A stretch of DNA of 64,000 bases, taken from positions 22,338,458 through 22,402,457 of the forward strand of contig NC_089979.1 of the NCBI RefSeq assembly GCF_036417845.1. Reading direction: 5' to 3'. Positions 21,931 through 33,049 of this stretch are shown here, piece after piece; position 1 is the stretch's first letter, and every line of letters begins with the position of its first letter. This stretch comes from Apteryx mantelli. Its lineage: Eukaryota > Chordata > Aves > Apterygiformes > Apterygidae. The notes beneath the pieces are model-generated. The model was not told the DNA's origin and searched no databases. It saw only the letters and a list, made by a program, of their open reading frames with translations. Both the position numbers and the translations under genes were made by a program.

Positions 21931-23230
21931 TTGCTTTAGGGAACTGCGGTCGCTTTCTTACGGATGTTTGGCGTGCCCTTCCTTAGAGAAGGCACGTACA
22001 CAGGTTTTAATAGGATGCGGATTATTTTATAATTATCATGAGCTTAACACTTTCTTTGTCGTTTTGCTGTTTTATAATAAATGCTTCTGGATTTCCCCCA
22101 CCCACGACCCTACTTGGTGTTTCAGCGTTCTGGTTAGCTGGTCAGGTTTCCCTAACTGACTTGCAAATACTTTCTTTGCTTAGGTATTCTTTAGTAGATG
22201 AGAATATGTAGCTACTGTTTTTGTACATATACAATTGTAATTCTGCATATGTGAAAATAATTTGATTTATGAGACTTAGTTCAAATTCAAAATGATCAAG
22301 TTAATCTATTATCAGAACAAGGAAGTATGACTGAGAGTAGCATAAATTGTTTTATACTTTATTATCTAAATGTATACGCTGTCCTTGGGGGTGTGTGTGT
22401 GTATAACGTATATACACACACATTTTATATATAGTTGGACATCTGTCCATTTCATTATTTTAAGTTCTTAGCTTTGGTGAATCACAAAGTAGATTGTGAA
22501 AATTTTTTATTAAAAAGTAAAACTTGGCCTTTCTACACTTAACTTAGGACTAACATATTTCATTAAATTGTTTTACTTTATTTATTAAAATCAAGTTACT
22601 TTACTTAGAAGAAGTCCTTAAAGCTTACTGCTAAATTAATAAAAAATAAATAAATATATATTTTTACTGTGCTTTTAAAATATTTTTAATCTGTGTTAGA
22701 TAATACTTAATCATTCAAAAGCACTTCATGGACTTAAGAGATTCTGGAAGGTTCTGTGTTTTATAACTTGTGATTTATCTGTGACAATCCCTGATTTTTA
22801 TATTTACCTTTATAGTCTGCATCAGGATTTCTGGGATTTGGCGATGCATATTTTCAGTATGAGTCAATGTCTTTTAGCCTCAATAACATACTGAAATTCA
22901 AGTTAAGCCTCTCCTGGTAACAGGATAAGATAACAGCTGAAGGCAGTAGAATTATTGTCCTTTTACATCTAAATCTGATTTGCTGAGGCAAATGCTCCTG
23001 TTAATAGATTAGAAGAGTAAAATAAGATTTTCTTGAAACTAATCTGAAATGCCAAAAAGTTGGCTAGGTATATGCATTTTGAAGGTATGTATTCTCTTTT
23101 TGTAGTGTTGGAAAGACTGAAAAGGAGGTGCAATGAATATTTTAGTTTCTTGTTTAGCCTGTGCTCTTCTGTCTCTTCGTAATTAGACTGTACAGAAGCT
23201 GTAACAGTGTTTATAAGCTTTTCTTACAAG
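21931..23230. other. Spacer between CpG island and LRRC69 remnants
   Basis: AT-rich DNA with a TG/CA hairpin at 22394-22422 and no readable exon. The expected N-terminal LRRC69 exon(s) should lie here if preserved; I could not find them. Confidence 0.5.
22394..22422. repeat. TG/TA microsatellite hairpin
   Basis: TGTGTGTGTATA, a 5-base spacer ACGTA, then TATACACACACA: a perfect 12-bp inverted repeat made from simple repeats. It is likely mutation-prone. Confidence 0.85.
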
Positions 23231-23356
23231 TTGACAGAGCTCAGTTTGAGAAATAACATATATGACAATGTTCTGGAGCAACTGAAATACCTTCATGACA
23301 GCAGAAGGTTCATTTATTTGGAAATATGTTTGGTAATATTGTGCTAGTCTTATTTG
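23231..23356 (+). pseudogene. LRRC69: LRRC69 exon remnant A, frameshifted
   Basis: After the acceptor TTCTTACAAG the frame reads LTELSLRNN..., then LEQLKYLH, aligned with human LTTLNLGNN... and PEEMKYLT. At 23300-23301 one base appears to be missing, because homology resumes one frame over at 23302 as QKVHLFGN, aligned with human LKNLHLSGN. Without the shift the frame stops at TAG 23345-23347, just before a good donor TTG|GTAAGT at 23356/23357. The block covers about one and a half LRR units. Confidence 0.65.
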
Positions 23357-23575
23357 GTAAGTCATTGACAAATACAAGATGACAGCTGAGTCATCAGATT
23401 GTCTTTACGTTATTATAGTTATTATATTATTAATCTTTTGAAATCTTTAAAAGTTACCTGAGTAAGACTATTTTGAAAATTATTTTTCTCCACAATTTTA
23501 AAGAATCTTTTTATTACGCTTTTGAAAAAGCATTATATTTTGGAGACTTTATATTATTAATTTCTATGCAACTTT

Positions 23576-24625
23576 CACAAAATAGTTGAGGTTGGAAGGA
23601 ACCTCCGGAGATCATCTAGTCCAACCCCTCTGCTCAACCAGGGTCACCTAGAGCACATTGCACAGGATCACGTCCAGATGGCTTTTGAATATCTACAAGG
23701 ATGGAGATTCCACAGCCTCTCTGGGCAACCCGTTCCAGTGCTCTGTTACCCTCACGGTAAAGAACATGGAGCTTCCTGTGTTTCAGTTTGTGCCCATTGC
23801 CTCTCACAGTATCACTGAATAGAGTCTGGCCCCATCCTCTTTACACCCTCCCTTCAGATACTTATACACATGGATAAGATCCCCCCTCAGCCTTCTCTTC
23901 TCCAGACTAAACAGGCCCAGCTCTCTCAGCCTTTCCTCATAAGAGAGATGCTCCAGTCCCTTCATCATCTTTGTGGCCTTCCGCTGGACTCGCTCCAGTA
24001 AATCCATGTCTCTCTTGTACTGGGGAGCCCAGAACTGGATGCAGTACTCCAGATGTGGCCTCACCAGGGCTGAGGAGAGGGGGAGGATCACCTCCCTCGA
24101 TCTGCTGGCAACACTCTTCCTAATGCAACCCAGGATATCATTGGCCTTCTTGGCCACAAGGGCACATTGCTGCCTCATGGTCAGCTTGTTGTCCACCAGC
24201 ACTCCCAGGTCTTTCTCTGCAGAACTGCTTTCCAGCAGGTCACCCCCCAGCTTGTACTGGTGTCTGGGCTTATTCTTCCCTAGGTACAGGACTCCATACT
24301 TCCCTTTGTTGAACTTCATGAGGTTCCCCTCTGCCCATCTCTCCAGCTTGTTGAGGTCTCTGAATGGCAGCACAGCCCTCTGGGGTATCAGCCACTTGTC
24401 CCAGTTTTGTATCATCAGCAAACTTGCTAAGGGTGCACTCTCTCCCTCCATTCAGGTCACTGATGAAGAAGCTGAACAAGACTGGACCCAGCATTGACCC
24501 CTGAGGGACACCGCTGGCTACAGGTCTCCAACTAGACTTTGCACGATTGATCACAACCCTCTGAGCGCTGCCATTCAGCCAGTTTTCAGTCCCCCTCACT
24601 GTCTGCTCATCCAGTCCGTAATGCC
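23576..24625 (-). mobile_element. CR1 LINE, antisense, 5'-truncated
   Basis: On the + strand it begins with the reverse complement of a CR1 3' end (GTTGAGGTTGGAAGGAACCT). Minus-strand frames encode the C-terminal half of reverse transcriptase: 24270-24647 has [20 protein letters not shown] and [10 protein letters not shown], and 23804-24451 has [20 protein letters not shown]. At least one frameshift separates the two frames. It is truncated in the RT domain, as is usual for CR1. Confidence 0.9.
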
Positions 24626-26090
24626 AGTTGCAGTGACATTTCCTCAAGTATCAGTTATATGCCCACTGGTGGTGATAAATGTATGCAGCAAACTGTCTGA
24701 TTCCTGTTGCTCTCCATTAATATCTTAGAAGTGCAAAATCTGCAATATTTGATAGAAGTGATGATCCACAATTTTTTGATGCTATGCTTTCAATAATTAT
24801 CTTGTTTCGTATTGCATAGGAAAGCAAATATTTCTTAAAAAGTACTTACTGAATTATGTAATTCTCAGCATAACATAGGTGTCTTTTCTTCTGCTTGAGA
24901 AATGATTGCTTTATGGACATTTAGAAGAAGAGCTAAAGGAATTATTTTTATAGTATTCCAGCTGTTATTTTTACAATCCATCCATGTAATGATTTTCTGA
25001 TCAGATATATGTGAAGAAAATAGTGTCAAACATATTATTTAGTGTTCTTATTTAGGCACTATATGAACATAGCATTAGAACCTCATATTATGTTTCCCTG
25101 GTTACGACATCAGTTTGATAAACACATTTTCTCTCTTTATGTATGCATGTTTTAAGCGAAGAGTCAAGGATGTGTTTTGACTTGTTATGTGTCTATGGAA
25201 AGGTCAAGAGTTGAAGAGAGAATATGTAAGTATGAATATACAGCATAAATTATATATATTAATGGCTAAGAATATTAGAAAAATTGATACTTCTCAATCT
25301 GAACAACAACAGGCTTAATTGTCTAAATGTAATAAGTAAGTTTAATTATGATGTGGTGAAATCTAACCTACATCTCTGTAGTTTTTAATGGTGTGCAGAT
25401 TAGATCGAAGTACAGTATTTACAGGTATTACATGTATCATTTATCTGCGTACAACAACTGGTAAAAACTACTACTTTGGACTGTTGGGAAAATTTATGCT
25501 ACCTTTTAGCATACAGCTGAGTGTGAAGAAATAAAATCTTAGCGCTTCAGTAGAACAGCTCTAAATAATTTTAAAATAATCTACTACATTTTGACATTTT
25601 TATCTGATTTTCCTTTTGCCCTAGTGTCCTACTTTATATTTTCTTTAAACCGTGTAATTACTAATCAATGTTTCCATTAGTGTCCCTGAAATGGGAAAAA
25701 TCAAGTGCTGAAGCCTTTATATTACTAATTTTATAAAAAATGGGAAAAATATTTCCATTGCTAAAAAAGAAAGAATTCTTAATACTAAATTTGGCATGCT
25801 TACTGCATTGCTGATAATAGTGATGGTGTCCTAGAGAAATGGTTTTGAGAGCACCTTTGAGACTAAGTATTTCATGTGCCCATAAATCAAGTAGATTACA
25901 CCACAGCTAAAACATAGGGAAGAGGGGAATTGGTTTCACAGCAGCTTGCCTTGTGGTTAAAAAATGTCACTAGAGGCATTTTTTGCCTCATGTCAATGCT
26001 CTGTCCTTCTCCTTTTTAGCAGTCAGTTTTTAGGGATATTTTAGGAAGACTTGCAGAATTTATCTGCTTTATCTGTGCTGGTGTTGTGAC
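24626..26090. other. AT-rich spacer
   Basis: No repeat or gene recognised apart from LRRC69 remnant B at 25275-25328. Confidence 0.5.
25275..25328 (+). pseudogene. LRRC69: LRRC69 exon remnant B, weak splice sites
   Basis: The frame reads LEKLILLNLNNNRLNCLN, aligned with human LQNLILLNLNNNHLTQLP: a clear LRR core (LxxLxLxxNxL). Upstream, the only near AG (GGCTAAG at 25270) has no pyrimidine tract. Downstream, possible donors (AAT|GTAATA at 25329, or GTAAGT at 25336) do not give a phase that matches the next block. It lies in collinear order between remnants A and C. Confidence 0.6.
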
Positions 26091-26720
26091 AGACCCCAGG
26101 AAAAATATAAGAAAGGTCAAATTTCAGATACATGTATAACATATATCTGCTGCTACTCTGTCTCAAAGAGTAAGGGATGCTAGCAGCAGTGTGCTTGGAC
26201 AGGTTGATAATGTGGGATGGTGGCCCCCCTCTGCTATGGGATGCTTGCGTGTAATATTGTTATGAATTATGATGGTGGAAACCATCCTAGCTAATGTGCT
26301 GCCAGCAGATGGGGTAGTGGCACTGCCTCTTGTGGTTGGTTTGGGGACTATGGATCTTGACCAACTCTCCACCCTTGCCCCTTCACCAGCTATAACAATT
26401 GGTTATCTTGCAGTTTATGAATTCACTGATGGGAAAGTTGAGTGAGCGGAGATAGGCAGCGTCTCTTATGTGGATGGTGTGGGAGGTCCCAGGGTGCCCA
26501 CAAGTGAGTTGTGTATGTTCCTGAATGTCCTGGTCAGATATACAGCAGTAGCATCTTCAGGGATGTTACACCCTTCATGCAAAATGAGCCAATGCTGAGT
26601 ACTCCAGAGATACCCTGAAGGCTGTGGTGAGAATGACATGTCAAAATATCCTATCTGCACTCTCTGAGCAGTCTAAAAGACAGCTGTTTGGGCCATGATT
26701 TTCTGGACCATGAAGTTGTA
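26091..26720. other. Unclassified block of higher GC content
   Basis: About 630 bases distinctly richer in GC than the flanking DNA. Minus-strand frames of 64 codons (26466-26660) and 69 codons (26163-26372) are open, the second reading IVPKPTTRGSATTPSAG. I could not match either to a known family. A very old transposon or retrocopy is the most likely origin; nothing identifies it. Confidence 0.35.
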
Positions 26721-27174
26721 AGTACTTTTTATTTTCAGTTCTCAGAGACATGCTACCCTACTCTATCCCCAGCTGATCTCCTATGATATGTTTGTTAATG
26801 ACAAGCAGACCATGTCGATTATTTAATCTGTGTAAGTAGCTGAGCAGACTTAAAAACAGTATCCGAAATATAGAAGGCATCCTCTCTGTTTTTTTTGGCT
26901 CCAGGAAGAGCACAAATTCCTTTGTTTTGAGAGACTTTAATAAAACCAGCCAGACAAGTTATGATTAATCACTATACGCATATGGTATGAATGCTTTAAA
27001 TACAGTTAACATCCTTAGCAACTGCTTCCATATGTTGTAAATATGTATATCATAAAAAGAATTGTTCATTTACAAAAATATTTTGAGAAAAATTCCAAAT
27101 AAACTGACATAATCTGTATGTTCCACATTAAATAAGTCAAAGGTGTTGATTGAAAAGCTTTATCCTCCTTACAG
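26721..27174. other. AT-rich spacer before LRRC69 remnant C
   Basis: Nothing recognised. Confidence 0.5.
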
Positions 27175-27366
27175 ACTAGAAAATTTGGAGTGTGTAAGCT
27201 TAAATAATAACCAGATAGAAAATATTTCTTGGGAGCTATGTTTTCTGCAAAGGCTCTCTGAACTTCATCTGTCCTACAACTGTCTTGTCATGATACCTGA
27301 AGAGACTGTACTCATGAAGAATCTGAGGATACTGCATCAAGAAAAAAGTTAAGCGATCTTCCAGAT
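27175..27366 (+). pseudogene. LRRC69: LRRC69 exon remnant C, frameshifted
   Basis: A good acceptor (TATCCTCCTTACAG) is followed by RLENLECVSLNNNQIENI (first codon split), then ELCFLQRLSELHLSYN, aligned with human RLKSLTYMSINYNQLASI and ELCFLENLVELQLNYN. It holds two LRR units. The frame hits TAA at 27349-27351. Homology resumes one frame over as RKKLSDLPD, aligned with human RNNIGVLPE, which requires one base lost near 27338. The donor GAT|GTGAGT follows at 27367. The identification of LRRC69 is firm; the functional state is not. Confidence 0.78.
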
Positions 27367-28594
27367 GTGAGTAATGCTGACTTATTTTTTAAAGCAATTT
27401 TTTTTTCCCTTTAGAATAACAATGTTGTCTTAGGAAAATATTTGAGCAATATATATTTGTAATGATTACATAAATCATGAAAACACACTTTAATAATTGC
27501 ATTCTGGAATGTATTTAAAGACTTTTGAGGAAGGTAAGGATCTGGAGGTTTTAAACTAATCTAATAATTCTTCCTTATACATATTACATAATACTCAAAA
27601 TAGGAATAAAACCTCAACAGTACAAATAGGCAAGTAGAGCCAAGTTTTCAGAGGACTGCAGTTCAGTCTCATTGTCTTTGTGAATTTAGGTTTGTTCAGA
27701 TGACCTGCTTTACATCTTATTTCCTATAGTTAGGTTTTACTTTTGGAGGTGCTTGTTTACATGCAGAAAAATTGTTCTGCTCCCACCAGACCAGTTTAAG
27801 GAAGCATCAGATGTTGAGTGTTGCCACTAAAATCAGTTGTGAAGTTGGCATTTGAGTATTAACACTGTACCTTGTCTGAAATCAGTCTGTTACTAACACA
27901 CTTTCATTAATTGGAACTGTGAGCCCTTTTTTATGATCAATATCATACATCAATGAGAAGAAAATAAAGTTTTGAACACACAAGGCTTGTGTGTTATAAC
28001 ATTTGCTTTTTCCTGTTTCAGAATGATAGTGTGTATTGAATCTGATTTGCATTGCATATGTGTGCATATGCAGTTATCTTTGATTTGTATATTATCTTTA
28101 ACCTGCAAAAGTGAGTAAACCTGAAATGAATCTAGCATTGCTGCTAAAACAGAAAATGTTTTAAAAAAATGTTAATAGTGATATATCTTGGCTGCTCCTT
28201 GGAACTACTGCTTAAGTTGGCAATGAAAATGCTTTAAAAATACTCAGCTAAACTATGTATTTGTTCCTATCTCATATTCTTACAGATTTAAGTACATTAC
28301 ATTAAGAAATGAAAATTAAGTTATGAGCTGGAGACCGGTGGTAATTTCAGATGTCCAGAAGCCTTATATAAATGTTTTTGCTTATTTGACTTGAGCTTGT
28401 AAATTGTGCCTCTGTAGGCTCCTTAAGCTCCCTATGTGGTAAAGAGGAAAGCTGTAATGAGGAAAAGGAAATATTGATGCTACAAGCAGTTTATGCAAGA
28501 CAGAAGGTGGTGCTAGAAGAGACCCTTGCAAATTTTGAGCAGTAATTTTTTGTTATCTTTTTAATGTTAAAGAAAATATCATTCTCTTGCTAAT
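27367..28594. other. Spacer after LRRC69 remnant C
   Basis: AT-rich. The next LRRC69 exon (human text near LRILDIAGN and REFYCEGNP) was looked for and not found. A 51-codon open stretch without a start codon (28390-28545) is discussed as a finding. Confidence 0.5.
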
Positions 28595-28689
28595 TCATTT
28601 TTGTCGTTGTGAGGCAGCTCCATCATCTTTGAAAGGTTGTGGCAATTGTGGATGTTCTTGGTATTGGGGTTGATACTGGAGCTGATACA

Positions 28690-29375
28690 CTTTAGCATCT
28701 TCATTAATAATCTGGATGATGGAACAGAGTGCACCCTCAGCAAGTCTGCAGATGATACAAAATGAGGATGCGTTAGGGTGCATTAGGAAGAGTGTTGCCA
28801 GCAGGTCGAGGGAGGTGATCCTCCCCCTCTCCTCAGCCCTGGTGAGGCCACATCTGGAGTACTGTGTCCAGTTCTGGGCTCCCCAGTACAAGAGAGACAT
28901 GGATTTACTGGAGCGAGTCCAGCGGAAGGCCACAAAGATGATGAAGGGACTGGAGCATCTCTCTTATGAGGAAAGGCTGAGAGAGCTGGGCCTGTTTAGT
29001 CTGGAGAAGACTGAGAGGGGATCTTATCAATGTATACAAATATGTGAAGGGAGGGTGTCAAGAGGATGGAGCCAGACTCTTTTCAGTGGTGCCCAGCAAC
29101 AGGACGCAAGGTAGCGGGCACAAACTGAAACACAGGAAATTCCATGTGAATATGAGGAAAAACTTCTTCACTGTGAGGGTGACAGAGTACTGGAACAGGT
29201 TGCCCAGAGTGGTTGTGGAGTCTCCTTCTCTGGAGATATTCAAAACCCGCCTGGACACGATCTTGTACAATGTGCTCTAGGTGACCCTGCTTGAGCAGGG
29301 GGGTTGGACTTAGAAGGGACCTCTGAAGATTGTCTGACCTCAAGCATTCTGTGATTCTGTGTGATTCTGTGAGGA
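28690..29375 (+). mobile_element. CR1 LINE, sense, with internal deletion
   Basis: The + strand encodes CR1 reverse-transcriptase pieces. A short piece near 28700-28760 resembles the FADDTK region, then the text jumps directly to [19 protein letters not shown] (from about 28771), skipping about 330 bases that are present in the copy at 38403-40135. It continues through [20 protein letters not shown] and a frameshift to [20 protein letters not shown], and ends in an ATTCTGTG repeat tail at 29346-29375. It is a dead copy. Confidence 0.9.
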
Positions 29376-30137
29376 GGAGTGCTTGACAGACCAAGTAGGT
29401 ATGGTGACGTTCAGAGGGACCTTGACAGGCAGCAGAAATGGGCAGGGAGGAATAACCCCATGCACCAGTCCTGCAGCTGTGGCTGGCAGGCTGGAAAGCA
29501 GCTTTGGAGAGAAGGACCTGGGAGTGCTGCTGGGCACCAAGCCAGCAATGTGCCATTGCATCAAAAAAGGCCAACAGCCTCCTGGTTTGCATTAGGAAGA
29601 ACATAACCAGCAGGTTGAGGGAGTTGATGATTCCCCTCAGACTGGTGAGGCCACACCTGGAGTGCTGTCTCTAGTTCTGGGCAGTACAAGAGAGACATGG
29701 ACATACTGTTGTAAGTCCAGTGAAGGGCCATGAAGACTGGAGCATCTGACATATGAGAAGAGGCTGAGAGAACTGGGACTGTTCAGCCTGGAGAAGAGAA
29801 GGCTCAAGGGTGATCTTATGAATATAAATACCTGATGGGAGGGAGTAAGAAAGATGCAGCCAGACTCTTCTCTGTAGTATCCAGTGACAGGACAGGAGGC
29901 AACGGACACAAACTGAAAGACAGAAAATTCCATTTAAACATAAGAAAAACATTTTTACTGTGAGGTGATCAAGCACTGGAACAGATTGCCCAGAGAAGCT
30001 GTGGAGTCTCCATCTTGGGAGATATTCAGAACCTAACTGGACAATGTCCTGGACAACCTGCTCTAGTTGACCCTGCTTTGAACAGGGGACTAGTTGATAT
30101 CCAGAGGTTCCTTCCAACCTCAACTATTCTGTGATCT
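29376..30137 (+). mobile_element. CR1 LINE, sense, second tandem copy
   Basis: A second CR1 fragment follows the first directly in the same orientation. It starts in the RT C-terminal region (GACCTTGACAGGCAGCAG) and runs through GAGGCCACACCTGGAGTGCT to a normal 3' end, CAACTATTCTGTGATC. It is more diverged than its neighbour and carries several frameshifts and small deletions. Confidence 0.85.
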
Positions 30138-33049
30138 TTCCTTTTTATATAGGGGTGTGTGTGTGTATATGTATATAAATAAAATTTTCTGTATTCTAAC
30201 TTGTTACTCTTTATGGAGTTTAAGACATTTTGCAAACATAATTAACTATTTTTTTATCATAGTATTTTTAGGTTTGAGGGTTATAGCTTGAGTGGCAATA
30301 AATGCTAATACAAATTAAACACATGAGGTCACTAGTAGACTATTTTCCTCAGATGTGGAACTATTTTAGCCTTTTTGTAGCCTGACACAGTAGCTGATGT
30401 TTATAATGAAAAACACCAAATTTTTATGTAGAACAAAAGATTTTCATTCTTTTAGATATATCTCGATGACCACTCATCTAAGTTATTTGATACTTATGAA
30501 GGCTAATTCACTGATGTCTTGTATAAAGACAGCTTTATAATATGTACTGTACCATCGCTAGTTTAAAACAATAAAAACTAGTGTTCTTGTCAAACAGCTG
30601 TCATAATGATCTCTTCTTTAGGCTATGCCCACAGGTAGCTACAGTGTGAACAGGGTGGATGTGCATACAGCACGTGCTGCATTAAGCAGACTCATTGGTG
30701 GAGGGGGGGGGGGGCTACAGATCCATTTAGTACCTTCCTAAATCTGTGCTTGTGTATTTAATTATATACAAAGTTTAGCTGTATGCAACTAATTTTCAAT
30801 ACAGGCCTGTTTGGTCATTATCTGCACGATTATAGAGTCTGTTACACAGAATATTAGTGCTAATCAGTGTAGACTGAACAATGTATTAAAAATATTGCAC
30901 ATAATCCATAGATTTGGCTATAGCAGGCACCTAATAAATTAGTGCTCACACTGTGTCAGTGCATACTTGATAACAACAAGCTATAATAATATAGTCTTTC
31001 TAGTCTTTGTAAACTTTAAAGAAATGACTGCAATGGCTGGAGGAGAAGTTGGGGAAATGCAATAGATACAAAGTCATTAAAGATTCTATTTTATGCTAAT
31101 TTCTGAAATATAAAATATTATACAAAGCATAACTATGTATGTAACTGTGTTCTTGTTTATTCTGGATAGTTAGCTCAGATTGGACAGAGCTGTGATTTAA
31201 ATCTGTATTTCTGTATTCAGCATATTTTCACCAGAAGATAACTTTTGCTTGTATGTTTGAAATAGGAGAAGACTGATTTGTATCTGATAGGTTTGTTTTT
31301 CACTGGTCAGAGCTCTAGGAGGGACTGTATCTCAAAAAGAAAGCAAGAGTGCCTCTTTAGGCTGGAACCCGATTCTCTTCATTTATCTGCCCAGCTTTGT
31401 GTCAAATTGTAGAGGAAATGGTGCTATTAGCAAACTATTTGTGTTGTCCTGGGAGGACTAGGACTTGCATGTTATGCAGGGACTGTACTTGTATGTACAT
31501 TCTGGGCAAATGGTCTAAGATGCTTGGAAGCCATGCCTCATCTTTGAATTTCAGCTTGCTGGATTTTTGCATGCGTGTTTCCAAAGCTTCTAGAATGCAC
31601 TTTTTGGATGAGAGGCAGTAGTTCTGGTTAAATTCTAATAAGGCTCCACTGAGTTGGGAAACAGTGAGAGACAAAAGATGGCATACCTACTAAAGACCAC
31701 TTTTCTCTTACCTGGATGCAGAATTTTGGCATTTAAGAGTACAGAATGACAAAGACAGAATAAAGAAAGTTATTGGTAACTAGAGATACCTAAATGAAAT
31801 GCACAAAAACATCCAGACAAGGAATGGTCAGGGGAGAGAGAGAGAGAGAATACAGATCTATGGGGCCTAGAATAGCTGTGAGACTAGCCCAGAACAGAGA
31901 CAGTGATTAAGCTAGTCATCTGTTTTTCAAAGTGAAACATGAGCTGCAGAAATGGGTTCTGTATTACTTTACAGGATCTGTTCTTCTGCTGGGAATAAAC
32001 AAATAAATAAATAAAAATTCTAAAGGGGCAAAGAAATTAAGGCAGGTGCTTTCAGAATTTACTGCTTTTTCTAGCTCATAGTTTACTTAATAATATGAAA
32101 AATATCAATTTACAGCTTCATACAGACTTTATTCACATGTGTCTTTACATGTCACATGCTTCTGAAGAATTCAGCTGTATAACCAGTAGTCTCAAACACT
32201 CAGTGGTGAGCTTCCCCCACCCAAAAAGAGCTGTTCAGTAGCTTCACTGGCAGGGTAATAGACTCCTCATTGCGCCTTATTCACTGATTGGCTGAACTGC
32301 AGATTACTTGAATGTAATTCTAAAGTATTAATTCTCTTTTTAAATTTATTTTAATCATTGATAACATATATATTCATCAGTATTTGACATGCTGTGTTTT
32401 ATTTCACTGGATTTAGTTCAAATGTTGCTGTCTGGTTCATCTGCTGCTTGAGTATGTTATACACCTGCTTCTGAACCTTTTATCACAATTTTTGTAGACA
32501 ACTTCAGGTTGAGAGTTGGCATGGAGCTCTTTGAGTAAACCTGCATGGGACAAAAAGCTGGAGAAGGTAATGAAAGAATATTTTAAATCCAACTTGAAAA
32601 ACTATACTGTTCAGTAAAACAATAATTAAAAGACTCTTAAGGAAAACTATATTTCTGGTATAAAAACTAAAATTTAAAGGTATAGCATGTTTTATTTGTG
32701 GCAATCAAGTAAAAGTTTTGTTTGAAGAAGAAACTAGATGTCACAGCTCAGATAATGTATTCAGTTTTTGCAGATTCTTTCTAAAAATATTTTGCAGATT
32801 TTTTTCCTAAAAGAATCTTTGCTTTCTCAGACACAACAAGTGATATTTGCCCCTCCAATGCAAGGACACATTACAAGACTTCTGATAAGGGTCTCTCTAT
32901 TTAGAGAATTGTAGCTTCTAACATCTTTAGTGAAATATCCTTGATGTTGTGTATAGGAGTAGAGCTGCATTTTTTTAAGTTTAAAAGATGTGTCCTTAAA
33001 GGGTATGGGGTTTTTGAGGGGTGAAAAAAAGAAGGGAAAAACATCGTAG
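30138..33049. other. Intergenic DNA
   Basis: AT-rich with simple repeats: a GT/TA tract near 30155-30178, a G12 run at 30703-30714 and a GA tract at 31833-31850. No gene recognised; the 74-79-codon frames at 31397-31674 overlap on opposite strands and look like chance. Confidence 0.55.

Larger units (their letters stand above)
23231..27366 (+). pseudogene. LRRC69: LRRC69 remnant, leucine-rich repeat protein, three exons seen
   Basis: LRRC69 is a leucine-rich-repeat protein of roughly 350 residues with no established biochemical function. It lies between OTUD6B and SLC26A7 in human, as here. Three + strand blocks at 23231-23356, about 25275-25328 and 27175-27366 match successive parts of its LRR array in the right order. 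Two blocks need one missing base each to stay in frame, and the middle one lacks convincing splice sites. I found neither the N-terminal exon nor the exons for the C-terminal third. The simplest reading is a decaying gene; assembly errors or an alternative short transcript are the other possibilities. A CR1 copy (23576-24625) sits between the first two blocks. Confidence 0.72.

Noticed and set aside
21494-22159. Several 75-141-codon frames in the second CpG island
   Set aside because: Same GC-driven effect: mutually overlapping on both strands, no homology, C-runs inside.
22261-22330. Possible N-terminal LRRC69 exon (text DLVQIQND resembling LVLQNN)
   Set aside because: Only a few residues match, there is a stop immediately upstream in frame, and there are no convincing splice sites.
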